Shown: positions 7,298 through 16,655, numbered from the stretch's first letter. The stretch: 64,000 nt of DNA from JBCCIM01 sp045106435 (GCA_045106435.1 JBGCEN010000317.1:1-64000), one strand, 5' to 3'. The notes: generated by a model from the sequence alone, not told the origin. Program-made: numbers and translations.

Positions 7298-9700
7298 TTG
7301 ACGAGTCGAACGACTTATTTCTTGCTCATCTGTATAATCGGGTTATGCTGCTCAAACACTGTTTGGGCGCAAAAGGTCATCACCGGAGTCGTGTTGGATG
7401 CCGATACGGGTGAAACGCTGCCTTCGGTTACCCTGTTTGATTTTGCCAATACAGAAGGTACCATCACAAATGCTGCCGGCGAATTTGAGCTTCGTTTGGT
7501 TAAGGTGCCGGCGAAAATAGATGTGCGGCACATTGGGTATGAATCCATTCAGATTGAGGTGACAAACGAGACCTCATCAAATCTGGAGATCTTACTGGTC
7601 CCGGTTACATACACCCTGGAAGAAGTGTTTGTGAGCGATGAGGATCCTGCGTACAATATCATGCGCAAAGTGATCGAGAAAAAGGCAGCATGGCGACAGC
7701 ACATGGCTACCTATACTGCGGAGAGCTATTCAAGGTATATGCTGTATAGTGAATTTGATTTGGCTCAGGTACAGGAGTCAATCGCTATGCACCACTGGAA
7801 GAAGGGACAAGGGACACGCAGTTTTGTACGCGCCAAGCGGATGCGCCCGGTGTCGGCAAAACCGATGCGCTTTGCTTCTACACAAAATATCCCAAACTTC
7901 TACGATGACACGATAGAAGTGCTTGGCTTCAGTTTGATTGGTCCCACACACCCCGACGCAGTGAACGTTTATACATTTACTTTGGGTGGATACCATACAC
8001 AAGATGGAAAGAAAGTATACGATATTTACTTTAGCCCGAAGTCGGGATTGAGTACAGCATTCATCGGGCACGTTTCTGTGCTGGATGAAGACTACGTGCT
8101 GCTCAAAGCACAAATGCGGCCGAGTCCGTCCAATGTGCTGCCGGCGCCTGTGCAAGACTGGGATGTGTTTTACGAACAGCAATTTGCGCCTTCAGGAGAT
8201 TCTGTATGGCTACCTGTAGATTTGCAAATTGAAGGGTATGTATCCTTCGGGCGATTGGGAGTAGCGTATCCGACAGCCAGATATCGACAGGTATCCCGTC
8301 TAACGAAGCACGTATTGAATTTACCTGTTCCAGATTCATTGTTTGCTTCTGATAAAAACATCTTTGAAGCGGCCAATGCAGATCGACAAGACTATCTGTT
8401 TCGATGGAATCCAGGCCTGGTCCCGATGACGCCGAAGGAAATCGCTGAGGTTGTATCTCTTGATCCCCGAATGACCATTGGGCGCTCGTTCCGTCCGATA
8501 GGTATACTCGCCCAGTACACGGCCATTGATTTAAGCGAGGACGAACCAGCACAGGCGGAGGAGACGCGCGAAAGTTTGATTGGTGGCATTTTCTCAAGCG
8601 CCCGTGTCTTCTACGACAGGGCCGATGGGTTTTATCTAGGTGCTGAGCGATCTTTAAAACTCGCACCTCCTTTGACGCTTTCGGCAGAAGCCGGCTATGG
8701 TTTATCAAGCGAAATGCCGGCATATGATGTTTCTTTGCGCTATGATTTTGGCCTGCAATCCAACCCGTCCTGGTTCTTCCATAAAGGCTACATCAAATCC
8801 GGAATCCTCGACAAAAGAGATACCCAGTATGCCTCGTCCAGTTATTCCAGGCTGATGGCTTCCTTGACGACATACGTTGGCTGGGAAGACTACTTCGACT
8901 ACTTTGATCGCCAGTCGAGGTTTGGTGAAATTGGATTTCGGTCTGATCGTTTACATACCATGTTGTCTTTGCGATATGCGAGGGAGAGCCATGCATCGAT
9001 TGGCGCAAATCGGGATCGCAAAGGGTGGTTCTTTGGCAATACACAACGACCAAACCCGGAGATTCAGGATGGAGATCTATCTCTCTGGGAAGGACGTGTA
9101 GAAATTGGTCAACTTCCAGATCCATCGATGTCCGGTGGAGGAAATGGTTTACGTTTGTCTGTAATCCATAATGCCGGCGGCCAGGATGATTTTTTAGGCT
9201 TTACAAAGTATTCTGCCGAGGCTTCAATAACGTTACCTACCTTTTTTAAGAGACGAACGTGGCCGAATGAATTGCGGCTGAAGCTCTACGGTGCAACGTA
9301 CACAGGGAATCTTCCGGTAGAATTCGCGAGCGCTTTGGACGTGAGCCGCCGGCCTATTTCGCCTTTTGGCGGGTTTAAGACATTGAACGGGTTGCCTATA
9401 AAAGGGGAAAACGTGTGGTCCGTTTCCTGGGAGCACGATTTTTCAACGAGCCTTTTTGAATTACTTGGCTTGTGGGGTGTTGCACAAAATAGCATTGGAT
9501 TTACTGTGCACGGGGCACATGGGCAAGCGCTTGGCGGTAGTGGGGCGCTTGATCCTTTTTCTCGTTTTTCCTCCGGCGTTCAAAACGAGCTCGGCTTTTC
9601 ACTTACGCATTTCTTTAATATGCCCATGCGCATCGATTTCACCAAGAACCTGGACCAAAAGCACATCACTTTTGGCGTCGGCCTGGTCAAAAAGCTTTAG
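7298..9700 (+). CDS. DUF5686 outer-membrane protein with carboxypeptidase-regulatory domain (copy 2)
   Basis: 800 residues, paralogue of the preceding gene with the same domain order: signal peptide to VWAQ, regulatory beta-sandwich (TGVVLDADTGETLPSVT), DUF5686 block (DPAYNIMRKVIEKKAAWRQ) and C-terminal barrel-like region. It starts with TTG at 7298, preceded by AGAGGA, one of the few clear ribosome-binding sites here; the signal peptide begins right at that codon, supporting the choice. Close spacing to copy 1 (9 bp) means co-transcription. The pair probably arose by tandem duplication but has diverged strongly in the barrel. Function is unknown. Confidence 0.8.
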   Translation: MTSRTTYFLLICIIGLCCSNTVWAQKVITGVVLDADTGETLPSVTLFDFANTEGTITNAAGEFELRLVKVPAKIDVRHIGYESIQIEVTNETSSNLEILLVPVTYTLEEVFVSDEDPAYNIMRKVIEKKAAWRQHMATYTAESYSRYMLYSEFDLAQVQESIAMHHWKKGQGTRSFVRAKRMRPVSAKPMRFASTQNIPNFYDDTIEVLGFSLIGPTHPDAVNVYTFTLGGYHTQDGKKVYDIYFSPKSGLSTAFIGHVSVLDEDYVLLKAQMRPSPSNVLPAPVQDWDVFYEQQFAPSGDSVWLPVDLQIEGYVSFGRLGVAYPTARYRQVSRLTKHVLNLPVPDSLFASDKNIFEAANADRQDYLFRWNPGLVPMTPKEIAEVVSLDPRMTIGRSFRPIGILAQYTAIDLSEDEPAQAEETRESLIGGIFSSARVFYDRADGFYLGAERSLKLAPPLTLSAEAGYGLSSEMPAYDVSLRYDFGLQSNPSWFFHKGYIKSGILDKRDTQYASSSYSRLMASLTTYVGWEDYFDYFDRQSRFGEIGFRSDRLHTMLSLRYARESHASIGANRDRKGWFFGNTQRPNPEIQDGDLSLWEGRVEIGQLPDPSMSGGGNGLRLSVIHNAGGQDDFLGFTKYSAEASITLPTFFKRRTWPNELRLKLYGATYTGNLPVEFASALDVSRRPISPFGGFKTLNGLPIKGENVWSVSWEHDFSTSLFELLGLWGVAQNSIGFTVHGAHGQALGGSGALDPFSRFSSGVQNELGFSLTHFFNMPMRIDFTKNLDQKHITFGVGLVKKL

Positions 9701-9733
9701 CTGTGTTTAAAAAACAATTGGATAAAGCCGAGC

Positions 9734-10537
9734 TTACCATTTAACGGATATCACAAATCCATTCGGCATCGCAGAAGAGGAAATATCAAGCCCGGGGTTT
9801 ACTACTTTCGTGAGATGTCTTCTCGTTAGATACCGGCCTGTGAAAAAACCTAGCGCAGCGCCGGCTATCACGTCAGTAGGCCAGTGTTTGTCCTGTGCCA
9901 TACGGGCAATGGCCGTTCCAGTGCTGAGTGCAAACAACCCGTAAGTAATTGGATGCGGATAGTACAAAACCCATGGTGTGATCAGCGCAAAGGCGGCTGT
10001 AGTATGGCCGGAAGGAAAAGACGAGTTCGCTGAGAACGGTTCAAATTTACCTGCTCCAAAGCCATCTTCAGGTCGAAAGCGGCCAAAGCTGTGTTTGAGT
10101 CCATAAGAGAGAATACCCGAATATAACCAGCTTTGTAAGGATGTAAACGCCGCATCCTGCAGCTTTGTGTTTTTGGTGAACAACGTGGCTATGAAAATAC
10201 CAGCAACCGGAAGTCTGACTTTTGTACCACCAATTTCATTGGTAATATCGAGATAGTGCCCCCATACACTATTACTGGTATAAGATTTTTTAACATCATC
10301 CTGGAAGGGTTCATCAATCCGAATCCCTGTAAACAATGTGGCGCCTCCGGCAATGGCAAAAAGAGGGACTTTTGGTGCGATAGATTCGAGCAGTCCGCCG
10401 GCATCCTGGTAGCTCCATTTGAGGAATCGACTTCGCTGTTGAGCAGAACTGTCTAGCAGACTTAAAGACGCCAGGCATAAGTATATAATAATGGTGAAAA
10501 CTAGAGAAGGACGTTTCTTCGCCTGCGTGATCTGCAT
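9734..10537 (-). CDS. PAP2-superfamily phosphatase
   Basis: About 267 residues with an N-terminal signal or membrane segment and the three acid phosphatase/PAP2 motifs: KHSFGRFRP (about 148-156), the SFPSGHT core around residue 175, and ARMAQDKHWPTD (about 211-222) carrying the catalytic His and Asp. The family dephosphorylates lipid phosphates such as undecaprenyl pyrophosphate or phosphatidylglycerol phosphate on the periplasmic side. The longest frame uses TTG at 10549; the ATG at 10537 is preferred. It is convergent with the DUF5686 operon (33 bp apart). Substrate not predictable from sequence. Confidence 0.85.
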   Translation of the reverse strand: MQITQAKKRPSLVFTIIIYLCLASLSLLDSSAQQRSRFLKWSYQDAGGLLESIAPKVPLFAIAGGATLFTGIRIDEPFQDDVKKSYTSNSVWGHYLDITNEIGGTKVRLPVAGIFIATLFTKNTKLQDAAFTSLQSWLYSGILSYGLKHSFGRFRPEDGFGAGKFEPFSANSSFPSGHTTAAFALITPWVLYYPHPITYGLFALSTGTAIARMAQDKHWPTDVIAGAALGFFTGRYLTRRHLTKVVNPGLDISSSAMPNGFVISVKW

Positions 10538-11225
10538 ATTAATACACAATGTTCATTTAGATTTCCTGTTGCTAAGATACAATCGGGATGTCGAGTACGT
10601 AATGCGTATGGAATTTTTTTTTAAAAACGGTGCTGGTGTCATCGCTGCAAACCGCAGAAGCCACCGTGTTTAACCAGAATATTGGATGCATCTGGTAGAA
10701 TAAGTACGCCTGTGAGGCCATCTTCATCCGTGCTCGGTATGCCCCCGCAACAGCAGTGCCAATGATGGGCTTCCGGCATGAGCCGGCATATATAATTATA
10801 CGCTGGGAGAATAATAATTTTAAAAGCTTATGCGTTATCTACTCCTCAAGTGTTGCTCGTGAAAATCCACATCGTATTGCCCACGATTTCCGGCACGTAC
10901 GCGAACAACGCACTTGAAGCTTTAGAATAGGGATGGATACAAATTCAAGAATTGATTTACGTGTTACTCCAGAGAATTGAGTCATATAAGAAAATCAGAC
11001 AGTAATTGATGCGGTCTGGTAAATGTGTTTAGCAGATATGCCCCTATGGTGAGATGGATAGCGAATCAGGAGGCCGCCGGGGATTTACCAATGTCGCTAG
11101 GCATGATCCTGGACGACCTCCATATGGTCCAGATTCGCATTCATTACGGGAAGCAAAGTGTACCCGCATACACATGAGACATTCTTGCTGCGCTTGATAC
11201 GTAATCTTTAAGATAAAATTACCAT
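10538..11225. other. ~690-bp region without an intact gene
   Basis: No convincing full-length gene on either strand. It contains a frameshifted glycosyltransferase-like remnant (minus strand, 10650-10790), a short plus-strand start that looks like the N-terminus of a glycosyltransferase but stops after 23 codons (GTG 10859 to TAG 10930, VKIHIVLPTISG...), and a 43-codon plus-strand frame at 11046-11177 with no recognisable match. The mixture suggests a decayed locus rather than a functional regulatory region. Confidence 0.5.
10650..10790 (-). pseudogene. Remnant of a GT4-type glycosyltransferase C-terminal half
   Basis: Read on the minus strand, one frame gives CRKPIIGTAVAG (down to about 10743) and the next frame continues GIPSTDEDGLTGVLILPD. 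Joined, they reproduce the donor-site block of GT4 glycosyltransferases (GKPVIGT-x-V-GGIPE-x-x-x-DG-x-TG-x-L-V-P). The break falls in a run of five G at 10742-10746, where one base appears to be missing. Nothing GT-like is found upstream, so only about 30 codons of the gene remain. Motif match is by eye. Confidence 0.45.
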
Positions 11226-11597
11226 ATGGAGCAAATCATTTTACATCTGGTGGGTGACTTTGTAACGCAAACACAGTGGATGGCTGTAAACAAATCTCAA
11301 AGTAACTTTGCCGCCGGCATACACGCATTGGTTTACGCATTGCCCTTTTTGTTTATAGGAAGCCTGGGGGCAGTCAGTTTTATTTTTGCAACGCATTTCT
11401 TGGTTGATCGCTTTACCCTTGCCAGATACGTTTGCTTTGCAAAAAATTGGGTCACAACGCCTTCCTTGAGATGGGCTGATGTTTGGGAAACGGGATACCC
11501 TAAAGAAGTCCCTGTATGGTTGGCCACGAGTTTGGTTATTGTGGTTGACAACACAATCCATCTTTCGTGTAATTATGCCGCCTTGCTCTTTCTCTAG
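11226..11597 (+). CDS. DUF3307-family small membrane protein
   Basis: 123 residues. The N-terminus HLVGDFVTQTQWMAVNKSQ and the following histidine in a hydrophobic helix (GIHALVYALPFLF), plus ATHFLVDRF, match the DUF3307 pattern of small integral membrane proteins found in bacteria and phages; function unknown. Three to four hydrophobic segments. It is convergent with the sulfatase gene, with 20 bp between the two stop codons. Confidence 0.75.
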   Translation: MEQIILHLVGDFVTQTQWMAVNKSQSNFAAGIHALVYALPFLFIGSLGAVSFIFATHFLVDRFTLARYVCFAKNWVTTPSLRWADVWETGYPKEVPVWLATSLVIVVDNTIHLSCNYAALLFL

Positions 11598-11617
11598 GGT
11601 GTATGTACTTAGTCACA

Positions 11618-13165
11618 CTATTTAATATCCCATCTGCCAGGATCGCCTGCAGGCATGATTTCGGGTAAATCTCCAAAGTAATAGCGATTCTGATCCCAGG
11701 GTGAATGACCAAATGCACGTGGGTCTTTGGCTTTCTGGAGATAATCGTCGAGTATCGATGTCAAGCTATCTGCTACTACTGCGTACTCCGGATCGTCTGC
11801 AACATTGTTGAGTTGTGCCCGGTCCTTGCTTAAATCGAATAGTTCAAACGCCGGCCGTTGTCCCGTAGCTAATTCGTGATAGATTGCAAATTCAGGATCC
11901 GAAGCGATTTCGATGATAAAGTCTTTGGCGGGGCCTGCATCTATGTCACCAAAAATACCCTGGTGAATGGATATGTAGTCGGGGTCGCCGGCCGGCCATC
12001 GGTCAGGCTCGTAATTGTGTACCAGCAGATATGAATCTGTGCGCAATGCACGCATAGGATATCCGAGGTAATTTGGCCTTGCAATCGTATGGCGTTCAAT
12101 GGCCATCACGATGTGATCTCGCTGTTTGTCAATTCTGCCAGATTTGCTCGTGGTAAGTTGTGGTTTCAAGCTTTTGCCATGCATGGCGGCATTGGGCCTG
12201 ATGCCGGCAAAATCCAGGATGGTTGGAGCCAGATCCATCAAGCCAACAAAGTCAGAAACACGTCGTCCGGAGCCGGCGATGTCTGGTCCCGATATGAACA
12301 GGGGAATATGCGTGGCATCATCATATAGCCCCGTTGCCTTTGCCCTGGGGAAGGCCATGCCATGATCTGATGTAACAATGATAATGGTATTTTCCAACTC
12401 ACCTCGCGCTTCCAACTGATCGATCATTCGGCCAAAATGTGCATCCGCAAATTCAACTTCTATATCGTAATCAATAATATCATTTCTGATGATCTCGTGA
12501 TCCGGCAAAGAAGGAGGGACATACGCATCACTTAATTTCTTCCCGTTTTTGATGCCTTGACCAGCTTCAAATTTTCGATGCGGCTCGAAGGAGCCATACC
12601 AGAAGAAAAAAGGCTGGTTTGCTGGTCGATCTTCCAGGAATGCCTGAAAGTTTGCAGCATAGTTTTCATTGGTCATGCCCGGAGGCGCAGGATCAGAAAG
12701 GATATCTTTGTAGGGAATACCCACCGGGTTTATGCTTTCAGGCCAACCGCCGGCTTCAAGACTTCCCGGGCCCCATGCTTTGCCTGTATGGCCTACAAAG
12801 TAGCCGGCTTGTTCTAACATCAATGGAAACACGGGCAACTCAACCGGTAATGCTCCAAACAGGGTGCCGCCCTCTTTTAGGTTCCAAAGAGGCTGTCCCG
12901 TAAGGACAATGCCACGTGCCGGCGTGCAAGAAGGCGCGTTTGTAAATGCGTTTGTAAAGACCACGCCTTCTTCACCTACGCGTCTGAATGCGGGGACGTT
13001 TTGGCTATCGGTGAAAGGGGATAAGTCGTCTGCGATATAAAACAGAAAGTTATAGTGTGTTTTCTGTTTTATGAGTTGATTGCAGCTGACATTCGTGAAA
13101 AGCACGCAGCCGCTTATCAGTAGAACTGCTGTTCGGGATAAATATCTAGCAAAAAATTGCGACAT
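11618..13165 (-). CDS. Family S1 sulfatase, exported lipoprotein
   Basis: 515 residues. An N-terminal hydrophobic signal with a possible lipobox (NVSC, Cys28) is followed by the alkaline-phosphatase-fold sulfatase body: metal-binding ADD at 45-47, the formylglycine signature C-T-P-A-R starting at Cys80, and SDHGMAF further on. It should hydrolyse sulfate esters, probably of carbohydrates, after Cys-to-formylglycine conversion by a maturase not seen in this window. Sulfatases of this type are common in marine bacteria that digest sulfated glycans. It stands alone here, so the substrate is unknown; note that the same genome segment makes a sulfated polysaccharide (39-64 kb). Confidence 0.85.
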   Translation of the reverse strand: MSQFFARYLSRTAVLLISGCVLFTNVSCNQLIKQKTHYNFLFYIADDLSPFTDSQNVPAFRRVGEEGVVFTNAFTNAPSCTPARGIVLTGQPLWNLKEGGTLFGALPVELPVFPLMLEQAGYFVGHTGKAWGPGSLEAGGWPESINPVGIPYKDILSDPAPPGMTNENYAANFQAFLEDRPANQPFFFWYGSFEPHRKFEAGQGIKNGKKLSDAYVPPSLPDHEIIRNDIIDYDIEVEFADAHFGRMIDQLEARGELENTIIIVTSDHGMAFPRAKATGLYDDATHIPLFISGPDIAGSGRRVSDFVGLMDLAPTILDFAGIRPNAAMHGKSLKPQLTTSKSGRIDKQRDHIVMAIERHTIARPNYLGYPMRALRTDSYLLVHNYEPDRWPAGDPDYISIHQGIFGDIDAGPAKDFIIEIASDPEFAIYHELATGQRPAFELFDLSKDRAQLNNVADDPEYAVVADSLTSILDDYLQKAKDPRAFGHSPWDQNRYYFGDLPEIMPAGDPGRWDIK

Positions 13166-13392
13166 AGCAGACAGTGTAAATTATAGGTAGCATTCGGCCT
13201 ATTGCCTTGATTCGAATCAATACAAGAATTAACATAGGAGCCGTGTATCTAATTTAAACATACTGATTATTGACTGGAAGAAGCCAGGAGGGGAAGCAAT
13301 CTCTCACATCTTCCTTACTTCTCCTCACTCTGTCATTTTATATCTGACGGTAGCAACTTGCCAGAGAACGAGACAACCAAATAGAATGCTGT

Positions 13393-14544
13393 ATGGGGAC
13401 AATACCAGCTTTTTTTGAAAAGTCTGAACAAGATTTACTGGCATTTGATGCCATCTGTAGTCAGCAAACAGAACTGTTTGCGTACAGCTTCGCTGACCGT
13501 GTTGAGAAGAACGTTGTTATTTATAACGGAAGCAGGATGCGAAGTGTGCTGACTGCCGGCGACCAGGAATATGCACTGCGATCGGAAATTAACAAATGTC
13601 TGAGTACAGGGCCCGGTGTGTTGGTCATTAAAAAAGCGTATCCAGATCTGGATATTATCGATGCGGTTACGGATCTGTTCAAGGTAATTATCAGACAAGA
13701 AAAAGCAGCCGGCAAAAAAGGTGGAGATCATTTTGGTGCCAATGAGCGCATTTGGAATTCGCTGCAGAAGGTATGCGTGATGGATCCTGCGTTGTTTATC
13801 GGGTACTATGGAGATGCGCTTCTTGCATTTATGAGCCGTGCGTGGTTGGGGCCTCACTATCAGATAACTGCTCAGGTGAATAATGTTAAGCCGGGGAGTG
13901 CTTCACAATCGCCTCATCGAGATTACCATCTTGGATTTCAGGCGGAAGCGGTGGTTGCGCAGTTTCCTGCACAAATACAAATGATGTCCCAGTACCTGAC
14001 GTTACAAGGCGCCATTGCACACACCGATATGCCTTTGTTGTCTGGCCCTACATTGTTGCTGCCCTTTTCGCAGCAATTTCCTTCTGGATACATGAGGTAC
14101 CGGGATCCTGATTTTGTCGCCTATTTTGAGGAAAATCACGTCCAGTTACCGCTGGAAAAAGGAGACGCGATTTATTTTAGCCCGGCCCTTTTTCACGGCG
14201 CCGGCGCCAATCAATCTGACGCAGATCGATTGGCCAATCTTGTGCAAATATCTTCTGCATTCGGGCGTCCGATGGAAACAGTGAACCGGGATGTAATGAT
14301 TGATGCCGTTTATCCGGTACTGGTTGATCAGCGTGAAAGCATGGATGAATGTGCAGCAAGAGACGTGATTGCAGCAATTTCAGATGGATACTCGTTTCCG
14401 ACCAATCTGGATACTGATCCGCCCACTGGAGGTAATGCTCCGGTCACTGCCCAGCAATTTGTTTATAATGCTTTGAGTAAGGGGTGGTCGATGGAGCAAC
14501 TTAGAAGCACATTGGATCTCTATGCTAAACGTCGAGTTGCTTGA
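13393..14544 (+). CDS. Phytanoyl-CoA dioxygenase (PhyH)-like Fe(II)/2-oxoglutarate oxygenase
   Basis: 383 residues. The iron-binding facial triad is visible: His175 and Asp177 in SPHRDYHLGF, and distal His268 in SPALFHGAGAN, followed by Arg279 expected to bind 2-oxoglutarate. The double-stranded beta-helix lies between. PhyH-like enzymes hydroxylate diverse small molecules, so the substrate cannot be read from sequence. A ~115-residue N-terminal extension precedes the catalytic fold. It is monocistronic or the first gene of a loosely spaced series (85 bp to the Ntn hydrolase). Confidence 0.75.
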   Translation: MGTIPAFFEKSEQDLLAFDAICSQQTELFAYSFADRVEKNVVIYNGSRMRSVLTAGDQEYALRSEINKCLSTGPGVLVIKKAYPDLDIIDAVTDLFKVIIRQEKAAGKKGGDHFGANERIWNSLQKVCVMDPALFIGYYGDALLAFMSRAWLGPHYQITAQVNNVKPGSASQSPHRDYHLGFQAEAVVAQFPAQIQMMSQYLTLQGAIAHTDMPLLSGPTLLLPFSQQFPSGYMRYRDPDFVAYFEENHVQLPLEKGDAIYFSPALFHGAGANQSDADRLANLVQISSAFGRPMETVNRDVMIDAVYPVLVDQRESMDECAARDVIAAISDGYSFPTNLDTDPPTGGNAPVTAQQFVYNALSKGWSMEQLRSTLDLYAKRRVA

Positions 14545-14629
14545 AAACTTGTTCAAGTAAGTTGGCGCTTTCTTAAGGGCTGTGCAAACAATCAACTAAA
14601 TACCAAATCAGAAGACTTCAGGACAATAG

Positions 14630-15190
14630 ATGACAGCGATAGTAGCAGTACGAAAGGGGAAAAAGGCCGTGATTGCGAGTGATAGTTTAACATCATTTGG
14701 CCGGCAACATGTATCAGAGCAAAATTACAGTTCAACAAAGATCAGGAAAATTGGCAATTCCTACGTTGCATTGTCCGGCTACTCTTTGTACAAAAATATT
14801 TTGGATGATTATCTAAAAGATCGTAGGGCGGTAAAGCTGAATACGAAGGAAGAAATATACAGGTTTGTCTTGAAATTTTGGAAAGAGCTGAAGGACAATT
14901 ACACCTTTGTGAATAACCAGAGCAATAGTAAGTATCACCCGTTTGCTGATTTGAATTCTTCGTTTTTGGTCTTGAATAAGAACGGGATATTCACGGTCTC
15001 TGGAAATATGACCGTGACCAAATTTAAGCAATATTATTCGATCGGGTCAGGATCTGATTATTGCATGGGCGCAATGCATTCGTTATATGATTCTGATATG
15101 TCGGCAAAGCAAATCGCACGTGCTGCTATTGGGGCCAGTATAACGTTCGACCCTTATTGCGGCGGCAAAATTCGCGTTAAACAGCTTTGA
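14630..15190 (+). CDS. Stand-alone Ntn hydrolase (proteasome beta/HslV-like)
   Basis: 186 residues starting M-T-A-I-V-A-V-R-K-G. Removal of Met would expose Thr1 as N-terminal nucleophile. Asp17 (IASDS) matches the proteasome Asp17, and a Lys at about position 36 in SSTKIRKIG takes the Lys33 place. GSGSDYCMGAMHSLYD resembles the late GSG-x-x-x-A motif of HslV and Anbu. It is therefore a likely threonine peptidase or amidase of the proteasome superfamily. It is not adjacent to an ATPase such as hslU, so it is not canonical HslV. Followed 4 bp later by a secreted CAP-domain protein, probably co-transcribed. Confidence 0.7.
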   Translation: MTAIVAVRKGKKAVIASDSLTSFGRQHVSEQNYSSTKIRKIGNSYVALSGYSLYKNILDDYLKDRRAVKLNTKEEIYRFVLKFWKELKDNYTFVNNQSNSKYHPFADLNSSFLVLNKNGIFTVSGNMTVTKFKQYYSIGSGSDYCMGAMHSLYDSDMSAKQIARAAIGASITFDPYCGGKIRVKQL

Positions 15191-15194
15191 AGGA

Positions 15195-15812
15195 ATGCAT
15201 AGCGTTGCTTTTGAACATAACCAGATTACTTATGGCAGTTTGTTTCTGCTGTTGATGCTCTATGCATTTGCACCGCCGGCCATCAGCGCCCAGGGAGCTT
15301 CTCTTCAAAAAACAACCCGACTGGTTGCCGAAACGCACGCATCAACTGCAGATGAACTGATATCTACCATCAATGCTTACCGCGTGGCAAATGGACTGCC
15401 GGCTATTGCACCTTCGAGAACGCTCAATCTCGTTGCAAAACTCCATGTAGATGATTTGCAGGTTAATAACCCGGACAAAGGCATATGTAATATGCATAGC
15501 TGGTCCAATGCTGGAGACTGGTCTGCCTGTTGTTACAAAGACATAAATCCCAAAACCGCCTGTATGTGGAATAAACCGCGCGAGATTTCGGGATCTAAGT
15601 ACAGCGCAAATGGCTACGAAGTATCGGCGTGGTTAAGTGAGCAAATGAATGCAGAGTCAGCTCTTGCATTGTGGAAAAAGAGCTCCGGACACCATGAGGT
15701 AATCATGAATAGAGGATCATGGAGTGCTGTGCGTTGGCGTGCAATCGGGGCCGCAATGTCAGAGAATTATGCTGTGGTTTGGTTTGGTACATCACGCGAT
15801 GCACCGCGTTGA
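15195..15812 (+). CDS. Secreted CAP-domain (SCP/PR-1) protein
   Basis: 205 residues. The signal peptide (hydrophobic LLLMLYAFAPPAISAQ) ends near residue 33. The CAP domain covers about 50-200: ELISTINAYRVANGLPAI, LVAKLHVDDL, CNMHSWS, SGHHEVIMN and NYAVVWFG, with paired cysteines and histidines in the expected places. Bacterial CAP proteins are extracellular; activities are mostly unknown. The gene begins 4 bp after the Ntn hydrolase stop codon, which implies translational coupling and a possible shared role. Confidence 0.8.
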   Translation: MHSVAFEHNQITYGSLFLLLMLYAFAPPAISAQGASLQKTTRLVAETHASTADELISTINAYRVANGLPAIAPSRTLNLVAKLHVDDLQVNNPDKGICNMHSWSNAGDWSACCYKDINPKTACMWNKPREISGSKYSANGYEVSAWLSEQMNAESALALWKKSSGHHEVIMNRGSWSAVRWRAIGAAMSENYAVVWFGTSRDAPR

Positions 15813-15895
15813 CGCATGAGCCTTTTTTGAAAAAAATTGTTTGGATGATTTGCTATATCCTGGGAAAGGACAGATCTTCGCCTTGAGCAAATGTT

Positions 15896-15933
15896 AGTTT
15901 TCACTCGTAATCAGTTTTCACTCGTAATCAGTT
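15896..15933. repeat. 17-bp tandem duplication before the DUF1080 gene
   Basis: Two perfect adjacent copies of agttttcactcgtaatc (15896-15912 and 15913-15929) plus four bases of a third. It lies in the leader directly upstream of the ATG at 15942, and the longer in-frame start at 15891 would have to translate through it. Confidence 0.85.
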
Positions 15934-15941
15934 CTCCAGTC

Positions 15942-16634
15942 ATGATACAGAAGACCATCTATTCTATTTTTGTGCTCTTGTTATTTACATCAGTACCAGC
16001 TTTGGGGCAATTGCAGTTAACAGAGCATCCGAATGCAATGCTGGATGGCTGGGTAGATTTGTTCAGCCCTGACTTGTCTAATGCGATTTATCCAGAGGGC
16101 ATATGGACTGTTGAGGGGGACGTGTTAACCGCTTCAGAGGACGAAACGATTTGGAGTTCAATGGTTTATGACGATTTTGTACTGGATCTTGAATTCAAAA
16201 CTGCAGATGGAACGAACAGTGGCGTAATCATACATGGGACCGATATGATCAACTGGATTCCGAACTCAGTTGAGATCCAGATAGCAGATGACCACAATAA
16301 GAAATGGGCAGACTCACCGAAAAATTGGCAGTGTGCTGCAGTCTTTGGCCGCAAGGCCGCGAGCAAAAGTGTTGTCAAGAAACCTGGTGAATGGAATAAA
16401 ATGTCCATTAAAGCTGTTGGTCAGCATATTTCGGTTGTGCTGAATGGTGAGCCGGTAATCAATATCAGTATGGCAGACTATACCTCGGTCAAGGACAATC
16501 CGGATGGCTCAGAAGTACCCGACTGGCTGTCTAAACCCATGGCAAGTTTGCCTACCTATGGCCATATCGGTTTACAGGGAAAGCATGGAGACGCAACGAT
16601 ATGGTTTAGAAATGTACGGGTAAAAGTTCTATAA
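15942..16634 (+). CDS. DUF1080 (3-keto-disaccharide hydrolase-like) secreted protein
   Basis: 230 residues: signal peptide to ALGQ, then a single concanavalin-like beta-jelly-roll with the DUF1080 hallmarks (GWVDLFSPD, WTVEGDVLTA, LDLEFKTADGTNSGVIIHG, GHIGLQGKHGDATIWFRNVRV). The family includes proteins acting on 3-keto-glycosides and carbohydrate-binding modules. The ATG at 15942 is preferred over an upstream frame start at 15891, which reads through a 17-bp tandem repeat. The family often travels with Gfo/Idh oxidoreductases and TIM-barrel isomerases, both present elsewhere in this window. Confidence 0.8.
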   Translation: MIQKTIYSIFVLLLFTSVPALGQLQLTEHPNAMLDGWVDLFSPDLSNAIYPEGIWTVEGDVLTASEDETIWSSMVYDDFVLDLEFKTADGTNSGVIIHGTDMINWIPNSVEIQIADDHNKKWADSPKNWQCAAVFGRKAASKSVVKKPGEWNKMSIKAVGQHISVVLNGEPVINISMADYTSVKDNPDGSEVPDWLSKPMASLPTYGHIGLQGKHGDATIWFRNVRVKVL

Positions 16635-16655
16635 GAGATCGAAAGCTGTTAGCCC

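Noticed and set aside
10491..10673. 60-codon plus-strand frame over the PAP2 start region
   Set aside because: It overlaps the antisense start of the PAP2 gene and the composition does not look protein-like.
11046..11177. 43-codon plus-strand frame in the decayed gap
   Set aside because: No ribosome site, no recognisable motif, and it lies in a region that otherwise looks degraded.
11618..13165. Sulfatase as part of the sulfated polysaccharide locus
   Set aside because: It is 26 kb away with unrelated neighbours; no direct link can be shown.
15896..15933. Operator site for the DUF1080 gene
   Set aside because: A direct 17-bp duplication without dyad symmetry; reported only as a repeat.
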